53,188 nucleotides of DNA from Desulfobacteraceae bacterium (GTDB lineage: Bacteria; Desulfobacterota; Desulfobacteria; Desulfobacterales; Desulfobacteraceae). The stretch lies in assembly GCA_024227235.1 (NCBI GenBank), contig JAAEKY010000098.1:1-53188 (forward strand). Reading direction: 5' to 3'. The notes under the pieces were generated by a model, which worked only from the letters and a program-made list of their open reading frames with translations, was not told where the DNA came from and searched no databases. Each line of letters opens with the position of its first letter. The stretch's first letter is position 1. Positions 7,871 through 16,678 of the stretch are shown in pieces. The position numbers and the translations under genes were made by a program.

Positions 7871-9588
7871 CAGATTCCCATTTAGAATATGACCCACCTG
7901 AACCGATAATAAAGGAAAAGGCTAATATTTCCATGGTGTGGTTGATCCCTATCATAACGGCCTTGATAGGTGGCTGGCTTATTGTTAAGACAATTTCGGA
8001 AAAAGGCCCGCAGATTGAAGTCACCTTTAAGACGGCAGAAGGAATCGAGGCCGGGAAAACCAGGGTCAAGTACAAGGAAATCGACATTGGTATGGTGGAG
8101 GGTGTGGAGTTCAGTACTGATTTTTCCAATGTTATCCTTAAAATATCCTTGAATAAAGGGACAGAGTTATTCCTTGGGCGCGGCACACGGTTCTGGGTGG
8201 TAAAACCCCGTCTTTCCCTTCGTGGGGCCTCGGGATTAGGCACCTTGCTTTCAGGATCTCATATTGAGATTGAACCGGGGCAAGGGGAAATGCAAACCCA
8301 TTTTGAAGGGCTTGATAAACCCCCGGTTGTCAGAGCTGACGTGGCCGGGACAAAGATTACACTGCTGACCAATCATTTAAGTTCCATTGATGCCGGATCC
8401 CCCATTTACTACCAGGGGATTTTAGTTGGCGAAATTCTGGGTTGGGAACTGGGTAATGACCGCAAAAGCATCTTTATCCATGCCTTTGTTAAAGCGCCCT
8501 TTAATAAGCTGGTGAAAAGCAACACTCGGTTCTGGAATATCAGCGGAGTGGACCTTTCCATGGGGGCAGAGGGAATCAGTCTGCAAACCGAATCTTTACA
8601 ATCCCTTCTCTATGGCGGAATTGCCTTTGAAACTCCGGATACAAGAGAAGAAATCAAGGAAGATGTGGAAGGCCTGGCCTTTACCCTCTATCCCAATTAT
8701 GCGAGCATCCATGATGCTTCCTTTGTAAAAAAGATTACATGCGTTCTTTTTTTTGAAGGATCTGTAAGAGGATTAAAAGAGGATGCCCCGGTGGAGTTCA
8801 AGGGAATAAAAGTGGGTGTCGTAAAAAAAATACAATTGGAATTTGACAGCAGTGATGCCTCCTTCAGGATCCCTGTTTTGGTTGAAATCGAACCTGAACG
8901 CTTCCTTTCAAACGAGGACAACGAGGTCGATTCTCCATTACTGACCCTGAATACTCTTATCAGCCATGGACTTCGGGCAAGATTACAGACGGGCAGCCTT
9001 TTGACCGGTCAATTGTTTGTGGAGTTGGATATGCATCCGAATACACCTGCCCGCATGGTAGACAGAGGGGGTCCTTTTCCTGAACTGCCGACGATCTCTG
9101 GTGAACTGGCCCAGATGACCACATCCGTTAAAAACATCCTTACCAAGATGGAAAAATTGAATATCGAAAAAATAGGAGCAGAATTTCTGGGTATTCTTGA
9201 AAGTGCCAACAGCGCCATGAAAGGCGCTGGCAGGCTGGCCGATGAACATGACCTTGAAGGGTCTGTTGTGGATTTCAAAACTTCCCTGACGCTCTTAAAA
9301 CAGATCTTAAGTCAACTGGACCAGCGGGTTGAACCCATTGCCACAAATCTGGAAAATGCCATTGGGGCTGGGCATAAGGCCCTGGAAAACACACAGACCA
9401 CATTAAATCTGGTGAATGAGGTGCTCAGTCCTGATTCACCCCTCCAGTACAGATTTATTGAATTGACTTCCGAATTGAGTGAGATGGCCCGTTCCATTCG
9501 TATCCTTGTGGATATGCTGGAGCGAAGTCCCAATGCCATTATCTTTGGCAAAGAAGCCCCCCCGAAAAAAATAAGGGAAAATCAATGA
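7867..9588 (+). CDS. pqiB: PqiB/MCE-family lipid-transport protein
   Basis: Periplasmic, inner-membrane-anchored protein of 573 residues (E. coli PqiB 546). One N-terminal membrane segment (about 20-42, MVWLIPIITALIGGWLIV) is followed by three MCE domains, near 45-140, 160-250 and 285-395. Each has the GIEAGKTRVKYKEIDIG-like pattern (second SIDAGSPIYYQGILVGEI, third EDAPVEFKGIKVG). A helical tail of about 140 residues follows. In E. coli PqiB forms a hexameric syringe of MCE rings that carries lipid toward the outer membrane. The ATG overlaps the TGA of the restored pqiA frame, so the two are translationally coupled only if that frame is read. Confidence 0.92.
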   Translation: MTDSHLEYDPPEPIIKEKANISMVWLIPIITALIGGWLIVKTISEKGPQIEVTFKTAEGIEAGKTRVKYKEIDIGMVEGVEFSTDFSNVILKISLNKGTELFLGRGTRFWVVKPRLSLRGASGLGTLLSGSHIEIEPGQGEMQTHFEGLDKPPVVRADVAGTKITLLTNHLSSIDAGSPIYYQGILVGEILGWELGNDRKSIFIHAFVKAPFNKLVKSNTRFWNISGVDLSMGAEGISLQTESLQSLLYGGIAFETPDTREEIKEDVEGLAFTLYPNYASIHDASFVKKITCVLFFEGSVRGLKEDAPVEFKGIKVGVVKKIQLEFDSSDASFRIPVLVEIEPERFLSNEDNEVDSPLLTLNTLISHGLRARLQTGSLLTGQLFVELDMHPNTPARMVDRGGPFPELPTISGELAQMTTSVKNILTKMEKLNIEKIGAEFLGILESANSAMKGAGRLADEHDLEGSVVDFKTSLTLLKQILSQLDQRVEPIATNLENAIGAGHKALENTQTTLNLVNEVLSPDSPLQYRFIELTSELSEMARSIRILVDMLERSPNAIIFGKEAPPKKIRENQ

Positions 9589-9616
9589 AGACACAGATGA
9601 CATCAGGAGAGAAATA

Positions 9617-10273
9617 ATGCAGATTTTGTGGTTAAAATATCAATGGATTTTTATACTGATACTCACAGGGTGCATTTTATCAGGGTGTATTGAGACCCAT
9701 CCAATCACCCCCACCCAATTTTATTTATTGAATCCGGCCCAATATGAGACAAACCTTATCAGTAAAAAAGATCATTCCGATCCATTGTCACAGAATAAGA
9801 TTTCCCTGGAGATAGCGTCTCTGCGTCTGCCCCAGTATCTTGAAAAACCACAGATTGTCACGCGGAGTAGTCAGAACCAGCTAAAAATGGCAGAATACCA
9901 CCAATGGGGAGGAAACCTCAGGAAGAACATGATCCGGGTGATTGCCCAGAACATGTCACAGCTTCTTGCCACCCCAAATGTAGCCATGGCCCCTTTTCGC
10001 CCTTCCACGCCTCCTGACTTTCGTATAGAGGTGGAAGTGATGCGATTTGAGCCTGATGAACGGGGTCAGGTACACTTTTCTGCCCAGTGGAGACTGGTTA
10101 GCGGGAAGGATGGCAACCCTTTGGCGACCCGAATGTTAGACCTTGAAAGCCCTGTACCTGAATCCCCATTGGATTTTGATCATACCATTTCCCTCATGGT
10201 TGACCTTTTGGGCGAATTCTGCCTTGTTATTGGCAAAGAGATACTGCTTCATATCCCCGGGAATCCTGTTTGA
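9617..10273 (+). CDS. pqiC: PqiC-like outer-membrane lipoprotein (ABC-type transport auxiliary family)
   Basis: Lipoprotein of 218 residues with signal and lipobox ILSGC (Cys24), followed by the PqiC/DUF330 pattern TPTQFYLLNP. The family also contains ISLEIASLRLPQYLEKPQIVTR, KMAEYHQWGGNLRKNM and a closing helix, all present here. E. coli PqiC is an outer-membrane lipoprotein that completes the PqiABC bridge. AGGAGA precedes the start. It lies 28 bases after pqiB and overlaps the next gene by one base (TGATG). Confidence 0.88.
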   Translation: MQILWLKYQWIFILILTGCILSGCIETHPITPTQFYLLNPAQYETNLISKKDHSDPLSQNKISLEIASLRLPQYLEKPQIVTRSSQNQLKMAEYHQWGGNLRKNMIRVIAQNMSQLLATPNVAMAPFRPSTPPDFRIEVEVMRFEPDERGQVHFSAQWRLVSGKDGNPLATRMLDLESPVPESPLDFDHTISLMVDLLGEFCLVIGKEILLHIPGNPV

Positions 10274-11310
10274 TGAGGGGGATCCCAAAACAGATCAGGA
10301 AAAGGAAAAAATCTGGACTGTCATTGTCTTTGTTGAGCTCTCTTTTGTTTTTATTCTGGATTATCGTCTTGCCTGTTCTGGCTGATCAGCCAGGAGATAA
10401 GGTAAGAGATCAGGTAGCAGGACAAAAAATGGATCAACTTCTCGAACCTGACTCGAAACAAGGTCAATATTCTGATTTGACCGGGTCTGATATCATGACC
10501 AAAGTATTCCTGTACCACAAGATCTTTCCCTATGTCTATGAAGAACAGACCATGATCCTCACGGACAATATTGGCAATAAAGATGTCAGAAAATTGAGAC
10601 GTTTCTCCAGAATGGAATCGGACGGCACCATGAAATACCTTCTGGTTTTTGATTATCCCAGTGAGGTAAAAGGACTGGCCTTAAGATTCATCCGTGACCC
10701 AAAAGGCAATGTGGAAAATCATATTTATCTGCCGGCCTTGGGAAAGGAGATTTCCATAGGCGATACAGGCGGTCAGGTCACTCATCTTCTGGGAACTGAT
10801 TTTGCCCTGGAAGATCTGGTGGAGTCCTTTCCGGATTTTCTATATGCCCGGATACCTGATCAAACCATTGCCAAAGTAGCCTACTTTGTTGTTGAGGCAT
10901 TTCCCATGGATAAAATAATCGACAATCAAACCGGTTACAGCAAGCGTCGATTATTTATCAGACAGGATAATTTTTTTATTGTCCGCACGGACTATTTTGA
11001 TCTTGGCAAGCGTTTCTCCAAGAGACTCACCCGGCACGACCTGAAAAAAGTGGACAAAAAGATGTGGCGGGCTAACATGCTGCTAATGGAAAACAAGGCG
11101 CAACAGCACAGTACATTGATAAAAATTAATCAACGGGTTTTTTCCCGGGATTATGTACAGCCTGAAATTTTTACACTATCCTGGCTTCTTGAGAACTATA
11201 AAATTCAGGAAATACAAGATCAGCCCACTGATAATATCGAGACTGATAGTATCGAGACTGATAGTATTGAGACTGATAATATTATGACTGATAATAATAT
11301 AGGGAACTGA
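10273..11310 (+). CDS. LolA-like outer-membrane lipoprotein-sorting protein
   Basis: Exported protein of 345 residues. The N-terminus is basic, then hydrophobic (LSLLSSLLFLFWIIVLPVLA) with likely cleavage after LPVLADQ. The body has the COG2834 pattern found beside RND/MMPL exporters: a QTMILTDNIGNKDVRKLRRFSR strand, then FDYPSEVKGLALRFI, IYLPALGKEI and a C-terminal domain with QDNFFIVRTDYFDL. Such proteins are LolA/LolB-fold lipid or lipoprotein carriers working with an RND pump. The ATG at 10273 is preferred over TTG at 10270. The last 25 residues are five imperfect TDxIE repeats encoded by a 15-bp tandem repeat. Confidence 0.8.
   Translation: MRGIPKQIRKRKKSGLSLSLLSSLLFLFWIIVLPVLADQPGDKVRDQVAGQKMDQLLEPDSKQGQYSDLTGSDIMTKVFLYHKIFPYVYEEQTMILTDNIGNKDVRKLRRFSRMESDGTMKYLLVFDYPSEVKGLALRFIRDPKGNVENHIYLPALGKEISIGDTGGQVTHLLGTDFALEDLVESFPDFLYARIPDQTIAKVAYFVVEAFPMDKIIDNQTGYSKRRLFIRQDNFFIVRTDYFDLGKRFSKRLTRHDLKKVDKKMWRANMLLMENKAQQHSTLIKINQRVFSRDYVQPEIFTLSWLLENYKIQEIQDQPTDNIETDSIETDSIETDNIMTDNNIGN
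11226..11300 (+). repeat. Five tandem 15-bp repeats at the end of the LolA-like gene
   Basis: Units of GACTGATAGTATCGA and close variants repeat five times without interruption, encoding TDNIE, TDSIE, TDSIE, TDNIM and TDNNI. Because the unit is a multiple of three, copy number can change without a frame change. Confidence 0.85.
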
Positions 11311-11312
11311 TT

Positions 11313-14078
11313 ATGTTTATCCGATTTCTCATGTTTGGAGCAAACCATCGTTTAATTACCTTTTTGTTTCTGGCAATAATCACTTTTATCACCGGATTTG
11401 GCCTTTATAACCTAAGTATGGACACCAGTTTTCAAAGTCTGATACCTGAATCCCACCCAGATAAAAAAGCCTATGATAAAATTGTCCGGGAATTTGGTTC
11501 AGACAATAGATCCATTGTCTATGTCAAGGATAAAGAGCTCTGGTCTAAAAATAAACTGGCGGCCCTGGGAAAATTGCATTTTGCTTTGAAGGAACTTGAG
11601 TCTGTAAAGCGGGTAGACGACCTTTTCACCATGCGCAGCATCCGGGGGGACAAGGGAAAGATAGATTCCAGAATCATTCTGGAACACATTCCCAAAGACC
11701 TGGCAGCCATTGAACGAGCCAAGGCCGATGCTTTGTATAATCCCCTTCTTGTGGACAATGTGATCTCTCGGGATGGAACCGCCACCGCCATTATAGTGAC
11801 CCAGTATGACACCCAAGATAAAGACATATTTGATGCCAATGTAAACAAAGCGTTAGAAGATGCTATTGCACCTTTTAAGACAGTATTCCAGGATATTTTT
11901 CAGGTGGGAGAACCCAGAGTAAATGCAGAACTGACAGCCATTCTCTTTAGTGACCTCAAATTGCTGGCCCCCTTGTCTGCACTCGTGCTTGTGTCAGCCA
12001 TCCTGTTTTTCCTCCGCAGTGGATTTGCAGCTTTTGTGCCTTTGGTGACATCCGCTTTAAGCATCTTGTGGACCTTTGGTATCATGGGATGGATCAATCT
12101 CCCTTTAAATATCTTAACCGCCATGTTACCCTCTTTGATCGTGGTCATTGGATCTACTGAAGATACCCATATGATCGCCTCTTATTTCCAGGGAATTTGT
12201 CAGACAAAAGAGAATCACCGAACTTTTGCCACACGGTATATGATGAAACACCTGGGCGTCCCACTTATCCTTACCGTTTTGACCACAGCTCTGGGATTTG
12301 CCAGCAACATGTTCAACACCATGGAAATTATTCAGGAATTTGCCCTGGCATCCACCATTGCCATTTTTGCCAATGGTTTGATCACCTGGCTCTTAGTCCC
12401 CCTGGTGCTTTCTTGCATGGGCCCCCTTAGAACCAGAATTTTTAAGGACAACAATAGTCTTGTAGGCCTGCCTGCCGCCTTTGTTAAGATGTTCGGGTAT
12501 ACCAAGCGCCGATTTCCGCGATTTATTCTCTTGGCTACTGCATTACTATGTGCTTTCTTTATCTATCAATGCTCCAATCTTGTTGTCACCAATGATCCCT
12601 TGTCATATTTTAGGAAGGATCAGCCTATTATTGCTGATACCCAGAAAATTCACAAAAACCTGGCCGGCATGAAGTTTTTTTACATCACCCTTACCTCGGA
12701 CCGGGAAAAGGCCTTTCTCGAACCAGAAATGATTAAACAATTGGCTGCTATCCAGGATTTCATGGAAAAACAGTAGGTCTTTGATAACAGTCTCTCCCTT
12801 GCTAATCATCTTTCCCTTGTAAACCGGGAGTTTCACGGGGGGGAAATAAAATATTATCATGTGCCTGACAGGCGAAAGCTGGTGGCCCAATTTCTCCTCT
12901 TTTTCCATCGCCAGGATTTAAAAAACTATGTAAGCCATGATTTTAAGCGGGCCTGTATTGTTGTTCGTCATAACATCAGTGATTCAAATGTGCTAAATCG
13001 TTATATCAGAGAACTCAAACAAGTGGCCCCAAGAATTGTAGGGCCTGATACAAAAGTCAATATTGTGGGGGCAAACCTGATGATAAATGAGGCTGCTGAA
13101 GATCTCATGACTGCCCAGGTCAAGTCTCTGGGCAGTCTTCTTGTGGTGATTTTTATCATCACCTCCATCATGTTCACCTCCTTTAAGGGCGGGATCATCT
13201 CCCTGATTCCAAGTCTGATACCGGTTATCCTGATGTTCGGCATCATGGGGTTTTTAAAGATTCCATTGAACCCGGGGACTGCTATGGTGGCTGTTATCTC
13301 CATAGGTATTGCCATTGATGGAACGCTTCATCTTTTTTCCCGGTACAATGAATTGTGCAGACGTACCTCGGATTATGATGCTGCCGTGCTTGAAACAGTC
13401 CGCCAGGAGGCCACTCCAATGGTCAGCACCAGCCTGGCACTGGCACTGGGGTTTGGGATCCTTCTTTTTTCCAATTTCACCATCATTGCACAATTTGGTG
13501 CCCTGTCAGCCGCCACCATGCTTTTTTCCCTGTTTGCCAATCTTCTTATCACCCCCATCATCATGTCACAGGTTCGGTTGGTCGGTCTTCACCAGATTCT
13601 GGCCTTGAACATGCGCATAGAGGTTCTGGAAAACAGTCCTCTGCTCCAGGGCATGACCAATTACCAGAAGCGAAAGGCGATCCTGATCTCTGAGCTCAAT
13701 GAGTTTGAAAAAGGTCAGTTGCTGATGAAAAAAGGAACGTTTGGCCGAAGCATGTATTTGATTCTCTCTGGTAAGGTGGATGTCCTCAGGAAAAAAGGCA
13801 CCCTGGAAAGACACATTGCGCAACTGGGTCCGGGCCAGATCTTCGGTGAAATCGGATATGTTAAAGAAATCCAGCGCACAGCAGATATCAGGGCAGTCAC
13901 CCCGGTTGAAGTGCTGCGGTTTGATTATAAAAAGCTTGAACAGGATCTGAAGTTTTTTCCCTTTATCGTTGCCAAACTCAACTTCAATATCAGCCGGGTC
14001 CTTGGCGAACGCCTTGCTGAGACCAATGAAATCATCGATAATCAGGCCCTTGTATTGGATGAAAAGGCAAAGTCCTAG
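11313..14078 (+). pseudogene. RND/MMPL-family exporter with C-terminal cyclic-nucleotide-binding domain, interrupted by one in-frame TAG
   Basis: An inner-membrane exporter of the MMPL/COG1033 class, 921 codons in one frame with a single TAG at 12774-12776. The first part (487 residues) has one helix, a periplasmic domain and a membrane bundle containing GSTEDTHMIASYF. After the TAG the frame continues VFDNSLSLANHLSLVNREF, the second periplasmic domain, and a second bundle with SIGIAIDGTLHLFSRYNEL, so no frameshift is involved. A cNMP-binding domain follows (about the last 140 residues: KKGTFGRSMYLILSGKVDVL, GQIFGEIGYV). A GTG at 12861 could restart translation, but only in the middle of a domain. 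It may be a recent nonsense mutation, a read-through site or a sequence error. TAG is an ordinary stop elsewhere here, including this gene's own end. Partner of the PqiABC/LolA genes. Confidence 0.78.
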
Positions 14079-14125
14079 GGACATTATTTTTTATTATCAC
14101 ATTAGGCAAACCAAATAGACAGATT

Positions 14126-14326
14126 TTAAACATCTTGAATAGTTCCTTTAGGCTTTTGCCCTCGTACTGTCCGGTCCCTTGAAAGCTCACCTTGCTTTTT
14201 ATGAAGTTTGAGTCTTGATTTTGCTTCTTGGAGGGTTTCTTTTGCGCCTGTGTCTGTTGCGGTGCCATAGCTGTCTCCTCCCTTAATGATATCTATTACT
14301 TTACCATTTTTGTCTTTATAAACCAA
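14126..14326 (-). CDS. Small uncharacterised ORF without a clear start
   Basis: A lysine-rich 66-residue product is open from a TTG at 14326. The same frame stays open upstream, without ATG, to about 14410, where it reads NLVEFRQSEIGLSNTLVYKD. The visible core is KDKNGKVIDIIKGGDSYG, then a charged helix and KPKGTIQDV. The composition looks coding, but a ribosome-binding site and ATG are missing, so it may be a fragment of a lost gene. No family is recognised. It sits alone in a 467-base gap between convergent RND and OmpA genes. Confidence 0.3.
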   Translation of the reverse strand: MVYKDKNGKVIDIIKGGDSYGTATDTGAKETLQEAKSRLKLHKKQGELSRDRTVRGQKPKGTIQDV

Positions 14327-14545
14327 AGTGTTTGATAATCCTATTTCTGATTGTCTGAATTCTACAAGATTCCTTATCTTTAAGTTTTGATCTCCTTGAG
14401 AATAGAGCGCTTAGAATATTTCATTTATTTCTATTAAGCATTGACACTATTAAATATAAAACGATAGTTAATACTATTAAAAATTAAGTGGTTTAATTTT
14501 TAGTTTATCTTTCATTGAAATATAAAAAATTTAGGAGAATAATAT

Positions 14546-15193
14546 ATGAAAAAACATTTCTCTATTGGTGTTGTTTTTATTATATCGGCAACTCTTTTTT
14601 CATGCGCGACGATGCAAACTAACCAAGAAAAGGGGACGGCTATTGGAGCAGGTAGTGGCGCTGCGGTAGGTGCTATTTTAGGACAGGCCATTGGAAAAGA
14701 TACCGAATCTACCCTTATTGGAGCAGGAATTGGAGCGGCATTGGGGGGATTAGCAGGTAACCAGATTGGTCGATATATGGATCTGCAAGAGCAAGAACTG
14801 CGTAATGCTATAGCTGCCTCAGAATCCGCCAGCATTAGAAGAGAACAGGATATTTTAAGAGCGACGTTTAAAGGGGAAGCCTATTTTGATTCCGATTCGG
14901 ACCAGCTGAAGCCCGGTGGGTATCCTGAACTACGACGAATTTCAAAAATTTTAAATAAATACCCTCAGACAACCATTGAAGTTAACGGGCATACGGACGT
15001 CAGGGGTCCAGAAGAGTACAACCAGAGGCTTTCGGAAAGAAGAGCAGAAGCTGTAAAAAATGAACTGATACAAAATGGGGTTTTAGCTCAACGTATTAGG
15101 GCGGTGGGATATGGAGAGTCTCGTCCCATATCATCAGATCATGCAGTGAACCGCCGGGTTGAAATTCTTATTGCTCCGATTAGAAAAGGTTAA
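14546..15193 (+). CDS. OmpA-family lipoprotein with glycine-zipper domain
   Basis: Outer-membrane lipoprotein of 215 residues. The signal ends at LFSC (Cys20). A glycine zipper follows (GAGSGAAVGAILGQAIG and GAGIGAALGGLAGNQIG, about 32-77), then a short helix and a C-terminal OmpA/MotB peptidoglycan-binding domain with FDSDSDQLKPGG, NGHTDVRGPEEYNQRLSERRA and GYGESRPI, including the Asp and Arg that bind diaminopimelate. The layout matches YiaD-like proteins. It probably ties the outer membrane to the wall. TTAGGAG precedes the start. It stands alone between the pqi operon and the MITE-like element. Confidence 0.9.
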   Translation: MKKHFSIGVVFIISATLFSCATMQTNQEKGTAIGAGSGAAVGAILGQAIGKDTESTLIGAGIGAALGGLAGNQIGRYMDLQEQELRNAIAASESASIRREQDILRATFKGEAYFDSDSDQLKPGGYPELRRISKILNKYPQTTIEVNGHTDVRGPEEYNQRLSERRAEAVKNELIQNGVLAQRIRAVGYGESRPISSDHAVNRRVEILIAPIRKG

Positions 15194-15315
15194 ACGCAAA
15201 CTCTTTGGTATAGGCCTTCTCATGGAAGTATTATTATCCCAGTTATAGGTATTCACAAGTTGAAATTGTCAAAAATACCAAAATAATACTTTATTAAAAA
15301 CCACCATGAAAGTCT

Positions 15316-15429
15316 AAAGCTGTCCCTCCGAAAAATTTGGTAATACTTGTAATCATTGATAAATTTGTTATCAATGATTACAAGTCTCCATTCTGATATT
15401 TAAACTCATTTTCTCTGATGGACAGCCTT
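15316..15429. mobile_element. Candidate MITE (114 bp) with terminal inverted repeats
   Basis: The ends match as imperfect inverted repeats over 21 bases (16 identical). The left reads AAAGCTGTCCCTCCGAAAAA and the reverse of the right reads AAGGCTGTCCATCAGAGAAA. Between them lies a perfect 18-bp palindrome. The element carries no ORF. No clear target-site duplication is seen, and no transposase occurs in the window. It accounts for most of the 309-base gene-free stretch between two convergent genes. Confidence 0.5.
15345..15385. repeat. Perfect 18-bp inverted repeat with 5-base loop
   Basis: Left arm 15345-15362 begins ACTTGTAATC and right arm 15368-15385 ends GATTACAAGT; they are exact complements around ATTTG. 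No T-tract follows on either strand, so it is not a typical terminator, though it lies between convergent genes and could slow transcription. Confidence 0.85.
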
Positions 15430-15502
15430 TGGATTTTGCTCTAAAGGTCCTTTTAATATAAGACTTAAAATCCTATACTTAACTAATTAGCTTTTTTAAG
15501 CT

Positions 15503-16597
15503 TTAATTTTTTCCTTTTTTTACTGATTTCTTTAAATAATGTCTGCTGAAAAATTCCTGATTTCTCATTCTTTCTCGATCTATAATAAACTGGACTGAAC
15601 CTGCAGTTGCCGTACCCGGCCGGATGCCCATCAATAATTTTTTCTCTGAAGACGTATATCTGTACATCACGCCTTTCATATTTATCTGGCCCCCTGCATC
15701 AAGGATATCATTGATCATTTTCATGATATTGGCCTGAAGCCTGAATGAATCTGTCTCTTCAGGGTTTATTTCAACACCCCACTCTGTCACACATGCCTGC
15801 GGGTTATCAGATACGATTCTCATATTATACTGTTTTGCATAAACAACCCCCCTGACTGTATTCACTACTTTTCCAAAGGCTTCAACAATTTCATATTCAT
15901 TGGCCAGGTCCAGTCTCAGGCTCACATATTTTGCCTGATTTTCAATTCGCGCAGCAAGCAAGCCTTTTTGGGTTTCACCGTTTGTCTCTGAGTAGGCCTG
16001 AACCGTATTTCCTGACATCCTTTCTTCTTTCCAGCCTGTCAGTGTCCTGCCCACAATATCTCCAACCTCTTCTTCAACTACGGCTACAGCTTCATTAAAA
16101 TCCCGTTTCGTGGCTTTAAATGTTTTCAGCACATTTGCACCCAGAGACCTTCCTGCGCTGTCATACCCTTTCCCGTCCAGAATAACTGATGCTTTCCAAT
16201 ATCCATCTGCTGTTTTTCTGGTATTCACCTCTATCCACACCAGATACACGGCATCCACGGCAAACCGGTTTGCCATATCCCTGCAAGCAAGGGCTGAATC
16301 TTCACGGGAGGTCTCCATTACTCTTGACCATTCTATTTCTGATGCATCTTTTGCAAATGGATCAATCACCTCAAAATGGTGACGAACCAATCGGTTTTCT
16401 ATAAAACCTGATATTCTTCTGTAATGGAAACCACGATCACTCAACCCGGTGTCAACATCTTCTCCCTGCTCCGCATAAAAGGGAAGAACAACAATTCTTG
16501 TTCTCATTGCCGCATGTGAGGACAACACACATGCAAAAAATATGATTGAGGATAACACGACAATCAGGAACAATCTTTTTAATTTTTGGTTTCTCAT
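15503..16597 (-). CDS. Exported protein of unknown function, last gene of the envelope cluster
   Basis: About 364 residues, starting at the second of two ATGs because GGAGG lies five to six bases before it. The signal peptide ends in SSHA|AM. The mature protein opens with RTRIVVLPFYAEQGE, the strand that begins many TolB/CsgG/FlgO-like nucleation domains (VLPF), then RRISGFIENRLVRHHFEVIDP, consistent with that fold. Two later regions contain LAARIENQAKYVSLRLDLANEYE and FRLQANIMKMINDILD. There is no membrane segment after the signal, so it is probably periplasmic or outer-membrane associated. Its role is unknown. It closes the leftward cluster 78 bases after the preceding lipoprotein gene. Confidence 0.78.
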   Translation of the reverse strand: MRNQKLKRLFLIVVLSSIIFFACVLSSHAAMRTRIVVLPFYAEQGEDVDTGLSDRGFHYRRISGFIENRLVRHHFEVIDPFAKDASEIEWSRVMETSREDSALACRDMANRFAVDAVYLVWIEVNTRKTADGYWKASVILDGKGYDSAGRSLGANVLKTFKATKRDFNEAVAVVEEEVGDIVGRTLTGWKEERMSGNTVQAYSETNGETQKGLLAARIENQAKYVSLRLDLANEYEIVEAFGKVVNTVRGVVYAKQYNMRIVSDNPQACVTEWGVEINPEETDSFRLQANIMKMINDILDAGGQINMKGVMYRYTSSEKKLLMGIRPGTATAGSVQFIIDRERMRNQEFFSRHYLKKSVKKGKN

Positions 16598-16678
16598 CAT
16601 TCCCTCCCAGTGGAATTATTCAACAATTGGCATATATAAAATTTTACTTTGAGTTAACGTATGTAAAATCGCTTTTTT

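Noticed and set aside
12774..12776. TAG as a pyrrolysine codon
   Set aside because: Not dismissed entirely, but TAG ends many normal genes in the window, no Pyl-type function is involved and pyl genes are not seen.
12861..14078. Independent 405-codon RND gene starting at GTG 12861
   Set aside because: The frame is continuous with the upstream part across one TAG and the start would lie inside a domain, so it is not a separate gene.
15345..15385. Perfect hairpin as a transcription terminator
   Set aside because: A+T-rich stem and no T-tract on either side; better explained as part of the MITE-like element.
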